Under the pieces are notes generated by a model that saw only the letters and a list, made by a program, of their open reading frames with translations, had not been told where the DNA came from and did not search any database. Source: Faecalibacterium hattorii (lineage in GTDB: Bacteria > Bacillota > Clostridia > Oscillospirales > Ruminococcaceae). From it: a DNA stretch of 64,000 nucleotides. Position 1 is the first letter of the stretch. Every line of letters starts with the position of its first letter. Location of the stretch: the NCBI RefSeq assembly GCF_003287455.1, contig NZ_PRLC01000002.1, positions 1-64,000 of the forward strand. The letters run 5' to 3'. This document shows, piece by piece, positions 25,195 to 33,846 of this stretch. The position numbers and the translations under genes were made by a program.

Positions 25195-27090
25195 TTATTC
25201 TTCTGCGGCTCCCTGCTCGTACTGCTCCTGTTCCTCCATGGCCTTTTCCCATGCGGCGAACAGTTCTTCCTGATGGAAGCGCAGGTCGGCAAGTTCATCG
25301 CTCTTTTCCCGCAGAAGCTGCGGGTCGTTGTACACTTCCGGCGAGTTGATCTCGTTGTCCAGTTCCACCTCGCGGGCACCGCACGCCTCCATCTCGTCCT
25401 CACAGGCTTTGATCTTGGCACGCAGCTCGGCGCGGCGGCGGCGCTGCTCCTTGCCGTAACCGGCCTTGGCAGGCTCGGATGATTTTTCGGGCTGGGCGGC
25501 GGCAGGAGCACTGCGTCCCATCAGAGCGTCGTAGCTGGGGTAGAGCGTCGCCTTGCCGTTCTCCAAATAGAGGATCGGGCAGCCGAGGCTGTTCATCAGG
25601 TGGCGGTCATGGGTGACCATCAGCAGGGTGCCGGTGTAGGCCATCAGCGCCTCGGTCAGGTTCTCGCGGGTATAGATATCCAAGTGGTTGGTGGGCTCGT
25701 CGAGGAAGAGCAGGTTCGGCCGCTCCAACACGATCTCAGCAAAGCGCAGCCGGGCCAGCTCGCCGCCGGACAGGGCTTCGCAGGGCTTGAAGACCGTTTC
25801 GCCCCGGAAACCAAGCTTCGCCAGATGGCTGCGGACTTCCAGCTCGGTCATCCGGGGGTATTTGTTCCAGATGACGTCAATGACCCGGCCTTGACCCAAA
25901 CGGTTCTGCTGCTGGGCAAAGATGCTGGGGCGGGCGCCGGTGCCAAGCCGCACCATACCGCCGGAGGGGCGGCGCTTGCCGTCCAGCACCTGCATCAGGG
26001 TGGATTTGCCCGCGCCGTTGGGGCCCGCAATGACCAGCCGCTGCCCGCGGCAGACTGTATAGGTGAAGGGTTCCAGCAGGGTGCGCTCCCCGATGCGGAT
26101 GGTCAGATTCTTCATCAGCACCAGCTCGTTCCACGGCTCCACGTCGTATTCGAAGCGGAACTTGAGCTGATTCGTCTCATCTTTGGGCGCTTCGGTGATC
26201 TCCAGCTTTTCCAACTGTCTGCGGCGGCTCTGGGCCATTTTGGTGGTGGAAGCGCGCACAAGGTTGCGGTCCACGTAATCCTGCAATTTCTCCGCCAGCG
26301 CCACATCGGCGTCGTGCTGCTTCTGGCGCAGCGCATCGGCCGCTTCCTTCTGGGGCAGATAGGCCGAAAAGTTGCCCTTGTAAGTCGTCATGGTCTGGAA
26401 CGAGACTTCCCAGATCTTCGTACAGACGTTATCGAGGAAGTACCGGTCATGGCTGACGACGAGAACCGCGCCGGAATACCCCTTAAGGTAATTTTCCAGC
26501 CACTCCATTGTTGCAAAGTCGAGGTGGTTGGTGGGCTCGTCCAGAATCAGGACGTCCGGCTTCTGGAGCAGCAGCTTTGCCAGCCGCAGCCGGGTCAGCT
26601 CGCCGCCGGAGAGGACCGCGATGTTCTTGGTCCATGTGTCCTGCCCGAAGCCCATGCCGGACAGCACCTTTTTGATGTTGACGTCCATATTGTACCCATC
26701 GGCTGCGTCGATGATGTTCTGGAGCGCATCGTGCTGTTCCAGCAGCGAAGCATCCTCCGGAGAGGCCGCCATCCGGCGTTCCAGAATCTGCATCTGCGCC
26801 ATGGCGTCCAGTACATGCGCAAAGCAGGAGCGCATCTCGCCGTAGATATCCAGCGTAGGGTCGAGTTTTGCGTTCTGTTCCAGATAACCGAGGGTAACGC
26901 CGTGGGTCACGCTGAACTCGCCCTCGTAATCTGTATATTCACCGGTCAGGATCTTCAGCAGGGTCGTTTTGCCCGCGCCGTTCTGGCCGACGATGCCGAT
27001 GCGGTCTTCCCGCTCGACACTGGCGGTGACGTCGTGCAGGACGATCTTTTCACCGAAGCTCTTGCCCAGTTTTTCCAAATGTATCAGCAT
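25195..27090 (-). CDS. ABC-F family ATPase
   Basis: A 631-residue protein with two ABC domains and no transmembrane segment, so a translation-associated ABC-F protein rather than a transporter. The first domain has GQNGAGKTTLLKILTG and the signature LSGGELTRLRLAKLLL. The second has GPNGAGKSTLMQVL and LSGGELARLRFAEIVL, then DEPTNHLDIYT. A linker (about 245-310) and a C-terminal coiled coil (about 540-625, acidic/basic helices) fit the YdiF/Uup group. Its exact ribosome function cannot be assigned. Confidence 0.92.
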   Translation of the reverse strand: MLIHLEKLGKSFGEKIVLHDVTASVEREDRIGIVGQNGAGKTTLLKILTGEYTDYEGEFSVTHGVTLGYLEQNAKLDPTLDIYGEMRSCFAHVLDAMAQMQILERRMAASPEDASLLEQHDALQNIIDAADGYNMDVNIKKVLSGMGFGQDTWTKNIAVLSGGELTRLRLAKLLLQKPDVLILDEPTNHLDFATMEWLENYLKGYSGAVLVVSHDRYFLDNVCTKIWEVSFQTMTTYKGNFSAYLPQKEAADALRQKQHDADVALAEKLQDYVDRNLVRASTTKMAQSRRRQLEKLEITEAPKDETNQLKFRFEYDVEPWNELVLMKNLTIRIGERTLLEPFTYTVCRGQRLVIAGPNGAGKSTLMQVLDGKRRPSGGMVRLGTGARPSIFAQQQNRLGQGRVIDVIWNKYPRMTELEVRSHLAKLGFRGETVFKPCEALSGGELARLRFAEIVLERPNLLFLDEPTNHLDIYTRENLTEALMAYTGTLLMVTHDRHLMNSLGCPILYLENGKATLYPSYDALMGRSAPAAAQPEKSSEPAKAGYGKEQRRRRAELRAKIKACEDEMEACGAREVELDNEINSPEVYNDPQLLREKSDELADLRFHQEELFAAWEKAMEEQEQYEQGAAEE

Positions 27091-27137
27091 TGTTGTTCAT
27101 CCAATCTTTTGTTGCCCTTGCCGCACAGCGCCGGAAC

Positions 27138-27878
27138 TTACAGCTGATGGCGGCGGTTCTTCACCCCGACGTTGGCCAGTTCCTCCGGCTCCATGACCAG
27201 AGGGTACAGCTCTTCAAGGTTCGAGATCTCATACGTCGGGCAGACCTTACCCGGATTTTCGGCGTGGTTCGGGTTATACCAGCAGGTGTCCAACCCAGCG
27301 TTGATGCCGCCCTGAATGTCGCTGGTCAGGCTGTCGCCCACCATCAGCACATGCTCCCGGTTCTCCACGCCCAGCGAGCGGAGGGCCGCATCGAAGATCT
27401 TGCGGTTCGGCTTTTCACTGTCCAGCTTTTCGGAGACAAAGACCTCCTCGATGAAGTCCTTCATGCCGGATTCCGCCACCCGGCGGGACTGCACCCGGTC
27501 AAAGCCATTGGTCACGACGGCCAGCGTCGCCACCTCGGAGAGTTCCTTCAGCACGTCCAGCACATTGGGGGCGGCGAGGTCGGGGTGGGTGGAGAGCTGG
27601 TCGAGATAGAACTTATTCATCTCCGCCCCATTGCCCGCAGCATCGACCGCTTTCAAAAAGCGGGTGAAGCGCTCGGCCATCAGTTTGTCGCGGCGGAGCT
27701 GGCCTTTTTCCAACTGACGCCACAGTTCTTCGTTGATGGTGCGGTAGGTCTGGACCGTTTCGGCGTCCGGCTCAATGCCGTAATTGCGGAGCGTGTCCGC
27801 CAGCGCCTTGCTCTCCGCGGCGTCGAAATCAAGCAGGGTATTGTCTGCATCGAACAGGATGCAATAGTATTTTGCCAT
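27138..27878 (-). CDS. HAD-superfamily YjjG-type nucleotidase
   Basis: A 246-residue HAD hydrolase. Motif I is CILFDADNTLLDFD (about 6-19), motif II Thr/Ser in LAVVTNGFDRVQ, motif III Lys near SEKLDSEKPNRKIFD, motif IV VLMVGDSLTSDIQGG. The overall length and cap match YjjG-like noncanonical pyrimidine nucleotidases (removal of 5' phosphate from abnormal pyrimidine nucleotides). Substrate specificity is family inference. First gene of the minus-strand block that runs to the Sel1 gene. Confidence 0.88.
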   Translation of the reverse strand: MAKYYCILFDADNTLLDFDAAESKALADTLRNYGIEPDAETVQTYRTINEELWRQLEKGQLRRDKLMAERFTRFLKAVDAAGNGAEMNKFYLDQLSTHPDLAAPNVLDVLKELSEVATLAVVTNGFDRVQSRRVAESGMKDFIEEVFVSEKLDSEKPNRKIFDAALRSLGVENREHVLMVGDSLTSDIQGGINAGLDTCWYNPNHAENPGKVCPTYEISNLEELYPLVMEPEELANVGVKNRRHQL

Positions 27879-27965
27879 AGATCGGTTTCCCCTCTTATCG
27901 ATTGTTTTTCAGGGGACCTTGTCCCCTCACCGGAGCCATTTTTTCAAAGCTTCAGGAACAGCGAG

Positions 27966-27995
27966 AAGCCAGCCCCGCCCCGGCAGAGCTGGCTT
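27966..27995 (-). terminator. Possible weak terminator after the acidic protein
   Basis: An 8-bp stem (AAGCCAGC / GCTGGCTT) with a 14-nt GC-rich loop directly follows the 75-residue acidic gene. No U-run follows, so termination is uncertain. Confidence 0.3.
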
Positions 27996-27999
27996 CGCC

Positions 28000-28227
28000 T
28001 TATTCCTCGACTACTTCATACGTTTCATCGTCGGTTTGTTCCGGACGGTTGTCCTCACAGCGGGAAGTATCGGAATCGGAGCAGGGATTTTCCGGGCACT
28101 TCGACATTTCGGATTCCAAAACGCCGTTGTCCACATTTTCCCAGTCCATCTCGTACCAGTCCACGCTGCCGTCGGTCACATTCTCTTCTCCGGGAAGGCC
28201 CGGAACACGGATCTCTTCACAAAACAT
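28000..28227 (-). CDS. Small acidic protein of unknown function
   Basis: A 75-residue strongly acidic protein with three Cys (for example SEMSKCPENPCSDS) and an Asp/Glu/Thr-rich end. I recognise no family. The ATG has AAGGGAGC upstream, and it lies 48 nt after the SGNH hydrolase gene, so it is probably co-transcribed with it. No signal peptide or membrane helix is visible. It could be a false frame, but start site and codon pattern look genuine. Confidence 0.55.
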   Translation of the reverse strand: MFCEEIRVPGLPGEENVTDGSVDWYEMDWENVDNGVLESEMSKCPENPCSDSDTSRCEDNRPEQTDDETYEVVEE

Positions 28228-28275
28228 CCGCTCACGCTCCCTTCTGCCCAGCTTATGCAGCGGAGCGCAAAAAGG

Positions 28276-30132
28276 TCAGCGGCTGGCAGATCCTTCGGTT
28301 TCCGTGTTTTCGGCAGTGCTCGAAGCGGGCAGGTCGTTCTCGGCCTTGCTCTCGCTTTCCGCCTTGGACTCGCTGTGGGAAGAAGCGGTTTCCTCGCTCT
28401 TGGATTCACTGGCCGACTCGGCCTTGGATTCGCTCTTGGACTCCGATGCGCTGGACGCCGAGCTGGAAGAATGCTCCGAGCTGCTGGAAGTGCTTTCGGC
28501 GGTGCTGTGGGAAGAGCTGGACGAGGACGCGGGCTTTTCCTCCGAATTGCCGGAGCTGCTGGATGTACTGCCGGAGCTTGCTCCGGAAGAAGACGAGCTG
28601 GAGGAGCCGGAAGAAGAGCTGCTCGACGCGCTCGAATGGGACGAACTGCTGGAGGCGGCCTCGCCGCTGACGGTCAGCGTCAGGGTGTTGCTACTCACCT
28701 TGCAGTCGTTGTAAGTGACCACAGCGTAGATCTTATAACTGCCGTTTGCAACAGAGGATGCCGGGACGGAGACGGTCGTCTGGCCGGCAGCGGCCTTAAC
28801 TTCCTCGCCGTTGGCGTACCAGCGGATCGTATCGCTGCTGGCGTACTTGCCGCTGATTTTTGCGTGGAAGATATAGGAGCCGCTGAACAGGCCCTTGCCC
28901 TCGCTGCTGACCTCCACCGACACGGCGGCGAAGACGGCGGTCACATCGAGGTTCTGCTTGAACTTCGTGTCCGTGCGGGTCTTGCTGGTCACGCCGTCGC
29001 TCCACTTGACGAAGACATGCCCTTCGGCGGGCACAGCCGTCACACTGACGGTCTGGCTTGCATCGGTGATGCTATAGCTCAACGAAGTCTTGCCGGATTC
29101 GTTCCCGGAAGCCAGCGTGCCGCCGCCGTTCTTATCGACCTGATAGCGAGCTTCATAGTGGACCGCCTCGACCGAGCTGCTGGTGCTCTCGCTGGCGGCT
29201 TCCGAGCTGGGGGCCTGAACCGCAGAGCTTGGGTTCGAGACATATTCCAGCGTGCGGATCGGAATGTTGTTGGTATCCGGGCGGTTGTCGGTGGTCTCGC
29301 AGGCGTGGGTGCGCAGATAGTTCAGCGCAGCCTTGAGCCCGGCGCTCTTCAGATGGATGTCACCACTGGTGTAATAATCTGCTTTTCCATAGCCGTCGTC
29401 CCCCTTGAGGGTCTCGGCGGTGTTCAGGAACTTGAGGCCCAGCTGCTCACACATGCTGAGCAGAGCCATGTTCATATCGTCGATCTTGGCCTGATCCATG
29501 TGGGGATAGGTCGAGTGGTCCGCCGGGATGGGCGGGATGGTGTTGACGATGATGTCGGTGTACGGGTAGCTTTCCCGGATAGCCTGTACCAACGCGGTGT
29601 AGTTGCTGATGAAGTCAGCCACTTCCATGCCGGTATCGTTGGTGCCGAGGGTGATGACCACGCGGCGGGGCTTCATCATGGCGACAGCCTGTGCGATGGT
29701 GTAGGAATTGCTGTCCTTCTTAAAGGTGACGATCCCTTCGTGCAGCGCCACCTGTGTGCCGATGCCCTCCTTGGCGCAAAACTGCTGCAGGGAGATCAAG
29801 CCGTTGTTGTAGAGGCGGACGGTGTTGGAATCGCCGAGAAAAAGAGTTTCGTCCTGATAGGACTGGCCCGCGTCGGCCGTCTCGGTCAGCAGGGCGGAGG
29901 AGGTGTTGTCGATCTGGTAATGGCCGGCCAGATCATTGCTCCCCGCCGGAGTGTCTGTCGTCACGGAGTCCGCATCGGGGACAGCCGGGGTCTCCCCTTT
30001 GCCCCGCTTGAGCAGGGTCAGGGTGATGCCGATGGTCAGCAGAGCCGCCAGCGCGCATACGACGCAGACCAGAACCGCCTGCCGCTGCAAAGGAGTCATG
30101 GATTGCTTGTCCGATTGTGTCCTAGGATTCAT
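28276..30132 (-). CDS. Membrane-anchored SGNH/GDSL hydrolase with Ser-rich tail
   Basis: A 618-residue surface protein. The N-terminus is cytoplasmic, followed by one transmembrane helix (about residues 22-43, LVCVVCALAALLTIGITLTL). An SGNH hydrolase domain (about 85-285) has the nucleophile in LFLGDSNTVRL, the GTND block ITLGTNDTG and the catalytic Asp-His in GDIHLKSAG. Two small beta modules follow (about 325-480), with an InlB-like EGHVFVKWSDGV and an Ig-like strand set. The last ~130 residues are almost only Ser, Glu, Lys and Ala. The enzyme could remove acetyl groups from cell-wall glycans, by analogy. The ATG at 30132 follows AAGGTGA. Confidence 0.8.
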   Translation of the reverse strand: MNPRTQSDKQSMTPLQRQAVLVCVVCALAALLTIGITLTLLKRGKGETPAVPDADSVTTDTPAGSNDLAGHYQIDNTSSALLTETADAGQSYQDETLFLGDSNTVRLYNNGLISLQQFCAKEGIGTQVALHEGIVTFKKDSNSYTIAQAVAMMKPRRVVITLGTNDTGMEVADFISNYTALVQAIRESYPYTDIIVNTIPPIPADHSTYPHMDQAKIDDMNMALLSMCEQLGLKFLNTAETLKGDDGYGKADYYTSGDIHLKSAGLKAALNYLRTHACETTDNRPDTNNIPIRTLEYVSNPSSAVQAPSSEAASESTSSSVEAVHYEARYQVDKNGGGTLASGNESGKTSLSYSITDASQTVSVTAVPAEGHVFVKWSDGVTSKTRTDTKFKQNLDVTAVFAAVSVEVSSEGKGLFSGSYIFHAKISGKYASSDTIRWYANGEEVKAAAGQTTVSVPASSVANGSYKIYAVVTYNDCKVSSNTLTLTVSGEAASSSSSHSSASSSSSSGSSSSSSSGASSGSTSSSSGNSEEKPASSSSSSHSTAESTSSSSEHSSSSASSASESKSESKAESASESKSEETASSHSESKAESESKAENDLPASSTAENTETEGSASR

Positions 30133-30164
30133 ATGATTCACCTTATCGTTGATTCGTTGTCAGG

Positions 30165-30812
30165 TCAGACGTTCAGAAGCGCGTCCGCAAGGGCGGCGCA
30201 GCTTTCGGCGTAGAAGACCGGGTGGAAGGGTTCCAGCTCTTCCCGGCTGCCGTAGCCGTACAGCGCTGCGGCCGCAACCAGATGGCAGTCCGCCGCGCCG
30301 CGCATATCGTCATTGCGGTCACCGACCATCAGCACCCGCTTGCCCTTGGCACAGGGCTGCTCCAGCACATAGCGGACGACCTCCGTCTTGGTATCGCGGC
30401 TCTCGTCCATGGACGCGCCGCCGATGAAATCAAAATAGGGAGCCAGCCCCTGCTCTTCGAGGATGGGGGTCACGACCTTGGTGGGCTTGGAGGTGGCGGT
30501 ACAGAGCACATAGCCCGCTTCCTTCAGGCGGCGGAGCATTTCAGCAGCTCCGGGGTAGGCATTGCCTTCATGGCTGCCCTTGGCCGCGTAGCTCGCACGG
30601 TAAAGCTCGGTGGCCTTCTCGATCTTCTCCGGGTCAGAAAAGTGTTCGCCGAAGCTTTTGCGGAGCGGCGGGCCGAGGTAGCGGCGAAGATCAACGCCGG
30701 TGATGTCCACATTCATTTTATGAAAGACCTCTTCCAATGTATTCAGGATGCCGGGGGCGGAATCGATCAGGGTCCCGTCCACGTCGAATAAGATCACGTC
30801 ATAGTGCTGCAA
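30165..30812 (-). CDS. HAD-superfamily phosphatase (phosphoglycolate phosphatase-like)
   Basis: A 215-residue HAD hydrolase. Motif I is VILFDVDGTLIDSAPG near the start, motif II CTATSKPTK (about residue 110), motif IV RVLMVGDRNDDMRGA (about 165). The helical cap type and length fit Gph/PpaX-like phosphatases; substrate unknown. I prefer a TTG start at 30812 with AGAGAGGG upstream, because the promoter at 30848-30876 would start RNA near 30841, leaving no leader for the in-frame ATG at 30836. Confidence 0.8.
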   Translation of the reverse strand: MQHYDVILFDVDGTLIDSAPGILNTLEEVFHKMNVDITGVDLRRYLGPPLRKSFGEHFSDPEKIEKATELYRASYAAKGSHEGNAYPGAAEMLRRLKEAGYVLCTATSKPTKVVTPILEEQGLAPYFDFIGGASMDESRDTKTEVVRYVLEQPCAKGKRVLMVGDRNDDMRGAADCHLVAAAALYGYGSREELEPFHPVFYAESCAALADALLNV

Positions 30813-30847
30813 GGCTTTTCCCTCTCTTTCACACATATACATGGGAT

Positions 30848-30876
30848 AGTATAGCACAGTTTTCCGTTTTCATCAA
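30848..30876 (-). promoter_or_regulatory. Promoter of HAD phosphatase gene
   Basis: Minus-strand -35 TTGATG (30876-30871), 17-bp spacer, -10 TATACT (30853-30848). Confidence 0.65.
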
Positions 30877-30933
30877 TTCCGACAAATCATTTTTCCCTCT
30901 TTTGTCGAGATTGTTCATGAAATCGCCACAAAT

Positions 30934-30966
30934 AAAAAAGCCTGCCCGGCAAACGATGCGGACAGG
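30934..30966 (-). terminator. Terminator after helical protein gene
   Basis: Minus-strand stem CCTGTCCG...CGGGCAGG is followed by CTTTTTT. It ends the yerC-helical protein transcription unit. Confidence 0.8.
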
Positions 30967-30981
30967 TAGGGGCAACCGCCG

Positions 30982-31311
30982 TTATTGCGCGGTGGAGGTG
31001 CCGGAGCAGTTCTCGGCAGAGGGGTAATAGAGGTTGTTGGAGATAAACTCCAGCTTCTCCTTGAGCACAAGCTCCAGATTGGCGACGGCATGGACCATGT
31101 TGGTGGCGGAGTCGTTGATCTCCAGCAGCTTGCACAGATCCACTTCCTCCATCGCCATGGCCGTTTTCATCTTCTGGCTCTCGGCGCAGAGGATGTGGCT
31201 CAGGGCAGATTCCTGCAGCGCGATGCTCTCCAGCAGATCAATGACCGCCTGATCGAGGGTGACGCGGGGCAGTGCGGGGCATTCCAGAGGGGTGCAGTTG
31301 GTATCAGCCAT
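30982..31311 (-). CDS. Small helical protein, spore-surface-domain-like
   Basis: A 109-residue protein, almost all helix. The core AVIDLLESIALQESALSHIL and then CAESQKMKTAM resembles the 'LLxSIAxEExxLxHIxNAEGEKI' helical repeat found in Clostridia/Bacilli beside exosporium and collagen-like spore proteins. That resemblance is my recollection, not a search. A Cys pair occurs at each end. The ATG at 31311 follows GAAAGGATG; the frame above it is a shadow of yerC. It lies 61 nt after yerC. Confidence 0.65.
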   Translation of the reverse strand: MADTNCTPLECPALPRVTLDQAVIDLLESIALQESALSHILCAESQKMKTAMAMEEVDLCKLLEINDSATNMVHAVANLELVLKEKLEFISNNLYYPSAENCSGTSTAQ

Positions 31312-31372
31312 AAATGGGATCATCCTTTCTATATAAGGTGTAGCCCATTGTATGCCCGTTTCCCCGCCGTTG

Positions 31373-31690
31373 TCACTTCTCCGGCTCGGTGTCCTTCTGG
31401 GCCGAAAGCTTCTCGATGACATCGCGGTAACCGCCGGCACCGTACTGGATGCAGCGGTTGATGCGGCTGATGGTGGCTGTGCTGATCTCCACCTTCTTCA
31501 CGATCTGATCGTAGGTGCTGCCGACCAGCAGAAGCTTCGCTGCTTCCAGCCGCTGCGCCATGTCGGAGATCTCTTTCACGGTGCACAGATCCTCGAAAAA
31601 GTTGTAACACTCCTCCCGCGTTTCAAGGCTCAGGAACGCATCGAACAATGCGTCCGTCATCGGGTTCTTTCTGGGGTTTCTCTCAGCCAT
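31373..31690 (-). CDS. YerC/YecD family TrpR-related regulator
   Basis: A 105-residue TrpR-superfamily DNA-binding protein. The helix-turn-helix covers MAQRLEAAKLLLVGSTYDQI and VEISTATISRINRCI (about 44-85). The N-terminal FLSLETREECYNFFEDLCTV is typical of the YerC/YecD group, which are regulators of unknown signal. It starts after AAAGGAGG. A GTGTGAAA repeat set upstream could be its own operator (inference). Confidence 0.88.
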   Translation of the reverse strand: MAERNPRKNPMTDALFDAFLSLETREECYNFFEDLCTVKEISDMAQRLEAAKLLLVGSTYDQIVKKVEISTATISRINRCIQYGAGGYRDVIEKLSAQKDTEPEK

Positions 31691-31749
31691 AGCGGCCTCC
31701 TTTGCGGCAAGTACCGGGTCATAAAGGTGATCAATGATTTTGTATTATT

Positions 31750-31778
31750 ACTTTAGCACTTGAAAGTGTGAAAGTCAA
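31750..31778 (-). promoter_or_regulatory. Promoter of yerC-type gene
   Basis: Minus-strand -35 TTGACT (31778-31773), 17-bp spacer, -10 TAAAGT (31755-31750). A GTGTGAAA element lies within the spacer/-35 region. Confidence 0.65.
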
Positions 31779-31839
31779 GTATTTTTATAAAGTGAGCCTT
31801 TTTCATTTGACATCGTGTGAAAGTTTCTTCGTTTCACAC
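31766..31839. promoter_or_regulatory. Three GTGTGAAA half-sites between yerC and cstA
   Basis: GTGTGAAAGT occurs at 31766-31775 and again at 31815-31824, and an inverted copy CGTTTCACAC occurs at 31830-31839. The last two form an inverted repeat with a short spacer. One copy overlaps the yerC promoter. This is a plausible binding array for a regulator of yerC and/or cstA. Confidence 0.5.
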
Positions 31840-31916
31840 GTGAACAAAAATCACCTAAAAGTTGTTGCGGATTTTTTTATTGAATTGGCACATCCACTGA
31901 ACTTGTTCCAAATATA

Positions 31917-31945
31917 TTGACAAATTATGAAATCGGCGATAAAGT
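31917..31945 (+). promoter_or_regulatory. Promoter of cstA
   Basis: -35 TTGACA at 31917-31922, 17-bp spacer, -10 TAAAGT at 31940-31945. The ~70-nt leader contains a hairpin (31954-31999: TTTTCG plus GGCAAAGA pairing with TCTTTGCC and CGAAAA) upstream of the ribosome-binding site. The rest of the 31840-31916 gap is AT-rich with no gene seen. Confidence 0.7.
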
Positions 31946-32021
31946 ATACACAATTTTCGGGCAAAGATGCCACGGCGTGACCTCTTTGCCTTGCGAAAAG
32001 AAAGGAAAGAGGTAAAAAACA

Positions 32022-33749
32022 ATGAACACGCTGGTCATCGTTTTGATCGCAGCTGTGTGTCTGTTGGGAGCTTACACCCTCTACGGACGCTGGCTGGCAA
32101 ACAAGTGGGGCATCGACCCCAAGGCTAAGACCCCCGCCGTCGTCCACGAGGATGGCCGCGATTATGTCCCGACGAACGGCTGGACCGTTTTCGCCCATCA
32201 GTTCAGCTCCATCGCAGGTGCCGGCCCTGTCACCGGTGCCATTCAGGCTGCCGCCTTCGGCTGGCTGCCCGTTCTGCTGTGGGTCCTGATCGGCGGCATC
32301 TTCTTTGGTGCTGTGACCGACTTCGGCGCTCTGTATGCTTCTGTCAAGAACGACGGCAAGTCCATGGGTATGCTGATTGAGAAGTACATCGGCAAGACTG
32401 GCCGCAAGCTGTTCCTGCTGTTCTGCTGGCTGTTCTGCGGCATCGTCATCGCAGCATTTGCTGACATGGTCGCTGGCACCTTCAATGCCTTTGGCACCGA
32501 TGGTGCTCTGGTGGAGGCCGCACAGACTAACGGCGCTGCCGGCATGGTCTCCATCATGTTCATGGTGTTCGCTGTCGTCTTCGGCCTGATCCAGAAGAAG
32601 TTCAGCTTCTCCGGCTGGAAGGAGAGCGTCATCAGCATCGTCTTCATCGTTCTGTCCTTCGTGATCGGTGCAAACTTCCCCATCATCTTGGGCAAGGCTG
32701 CATGGAGCTACATCACCTTCGTCTACATCTTCTTTGCAGCTGTCCTGCCCATGTGGCTGCTGAAGCAGCCCCGTGACCACATGACCACCTTCATGTTCGT
32801 GGCCATGATCGCAGGTGCCGTGGTCGGTCTGCTGGTCGCACATCCCACCATGAATCTGCCCGTCTTCACTGGTTTCACCAATGAGAAACTGGGCACCATG
32901 TTCCCCATCCTGTTCGTCACCGTTGCCTGTGGTGCGGTTTCCGGTTTCCATAGCCTTGTTTCTTCCGGTACTTCTTCCAAGACCGTTGAGAACGAAAAGG
33001 ATATGCTGAAGGTCGGCTACGGTGCCATGATCCTCGAAAGTCTGCTGGCTGTTCTGGCCCTGTGCGTTGCAGGTGCTGCTGCCGCTGCGGACGGCACCCC
33101 TGCTGCAGGCACCCCGTTCCAGATCTTCAGCCGCGGCGTTGCCGGTTTCTTTGAGATGTTCGGCATTCCCGCCTACGCTGCTACCGTTTTCATGACCATG
33201 TGCGTTTCTGCTCTGGCTCTGACCAGTCTGGATGCCGTGGCCCGTATCGGCCGCATGAGCTTTCAGGAACTGTTCAGCGTCGATGACATGGAGCATGCGG
33301 AGGGTTGGCGCAAGCTGTTCTGCAACGTCTATTTCTCCACCTTCATCACGCTGGTGTTCGGCTTCATCCTGACCAAGATCGGCTACGCCAACATCTGGCC
33401 GCTGTTCGGTTCCGCCAACCAGCTGCTGAGCGCTCTGGTTCTGGCTACCCTGTGCGTCTTCCTGAAGGTCACCGGCCGCAACAACAAGATGCTCTTTCCC
33501 CCGCTGGTCATCATGCTGTGCGTCACCTTCACCGCTCTGGTGCAGCGTCTGATCGCCATGGTCAAGGCCATCAGCGCAGCCGCTTCGGTGGGCATCCCTG
33601 CTGGTGAGACCACTTGGGGCGCTGTGTTCATCGCCAATGGTCTGCAGCTGATCCTCGCAGTCCTGCTGATCGTTCTGGGCCTGAACATCGTCTTCCACTC
33701 CTTCTCTGCTTACAAAAAGGCTGAGCACAACAGCGAAGCAAAGGTCTAA
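32022..33749 (+). CDS. cstA: Carbon starvation protein CstA family transporter
   Basis: A 575-residue polytopic membrane protein with about 16 hydrophobic segments. It begins LVIVLIAAVCLLGAYTLYGR. Family marks are GPVTGAIQAAAFGWLP, then IFFGAVTDFGALYASVKNDG and GFHSLVSSGTSSKT. E. coli members CstA/BtsT import pyruvate or peptides; which substrate applies here is unknown. Codon use is strongly biased, suggesting high expression. AAAGAGG precedes the ATG and a good promoter lies upstream. Monocistronic with a strong terminator. Confidence 0.93.
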   Translation: MNTLVIVLIAAVCLLGAYTLYGRWLANKWGIDPKAKTPAVVHEDGRDYVPTNGWTVFAHQFSSIAGAGPVTGAIQAAAFGWLPVLLWVLIGGIFFGAVTDFGALYASVKNDGKSMGMLIEKYIGKTGRKLFLLFCWLFCGIVIAAFADMVAGTFNAFGTDGALVEAAQTNGAAGMVSIMFMVFAVVFGLIQKKFSFSGWKESVISIVFIVLSFVIGANFPIILGKAAWSYITFVYIFFAAVLPMWLLKQPRDHMTTFMFVAMIAGAVVGLLVAHPTMNLPVFTGFTNEKLGTMFPILFVTVACGAVSGFHSLVSSGTSSKTVENEKDMLKVGYGAMILESLLAVLALCVAGAAAAADGTPAAGTPFQIFSRGVAGFFEMFGIPAYAATVFMTMCVSALALTSLDAVARIGRMSFQELFSVDDMEHAEGWRKLFCNVYFSTFITLVFGFILTKIGYANIWPLFGSANQLLSALVLATLCVFLKVTGRNNKMLFPPLVIMLCVTFTALVQRLIAMVKAISAAASVGIPAGETTWGAVFIANGLQLILAVLLIVLGLNIVFHSFSAYKKAEHNSEAKV

Positions 33750-33781
33750 AAACAACTGCGGTTTTCACGATTCGTTCGTAA

Positions 33782-33840
33782 AAACAGAAAGAGATCCCCG
33801 CTGACGTCATCGAACCCGTCAGCGGGGATCTCTGTTTTTC
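33782..33840. terminator. Bidirectional terminator, cstA / hydrolase
   Basis: Long stem AGAGATCCCCGCTGAC / GTCAGCGGGGATCTCT flanked by AAAACAGA and TCTGTTTTT. It serves both convergent genes. Confidence 0.9.
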
Positions 33841-33846
33841 TGCGCT

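Noticed and set aside
21695-25273. 1192-codon plus-strand frame
   Set aside because: Antisense to engB, lon and the HepI-like gene; no domain recognisable.
28300-28690. Tandem repeat / CRISPR-like array
   Set aside because: Repetition is of Ser/Glu/Lys codons in the hydrolase tail; no evenly spaced repeats and spacers anywhere in the window.
27919-30213. 764-codon plus-strand frame
   Set aside because: Antisense to the SGNH hydrolase gene, whose domains are clear on the minus strand.
31851-33755. 634-codon minus-strand frame
   Set aside because: Antisense to cstA; His/Gln/Asp-rich composition typical of shadow frames.
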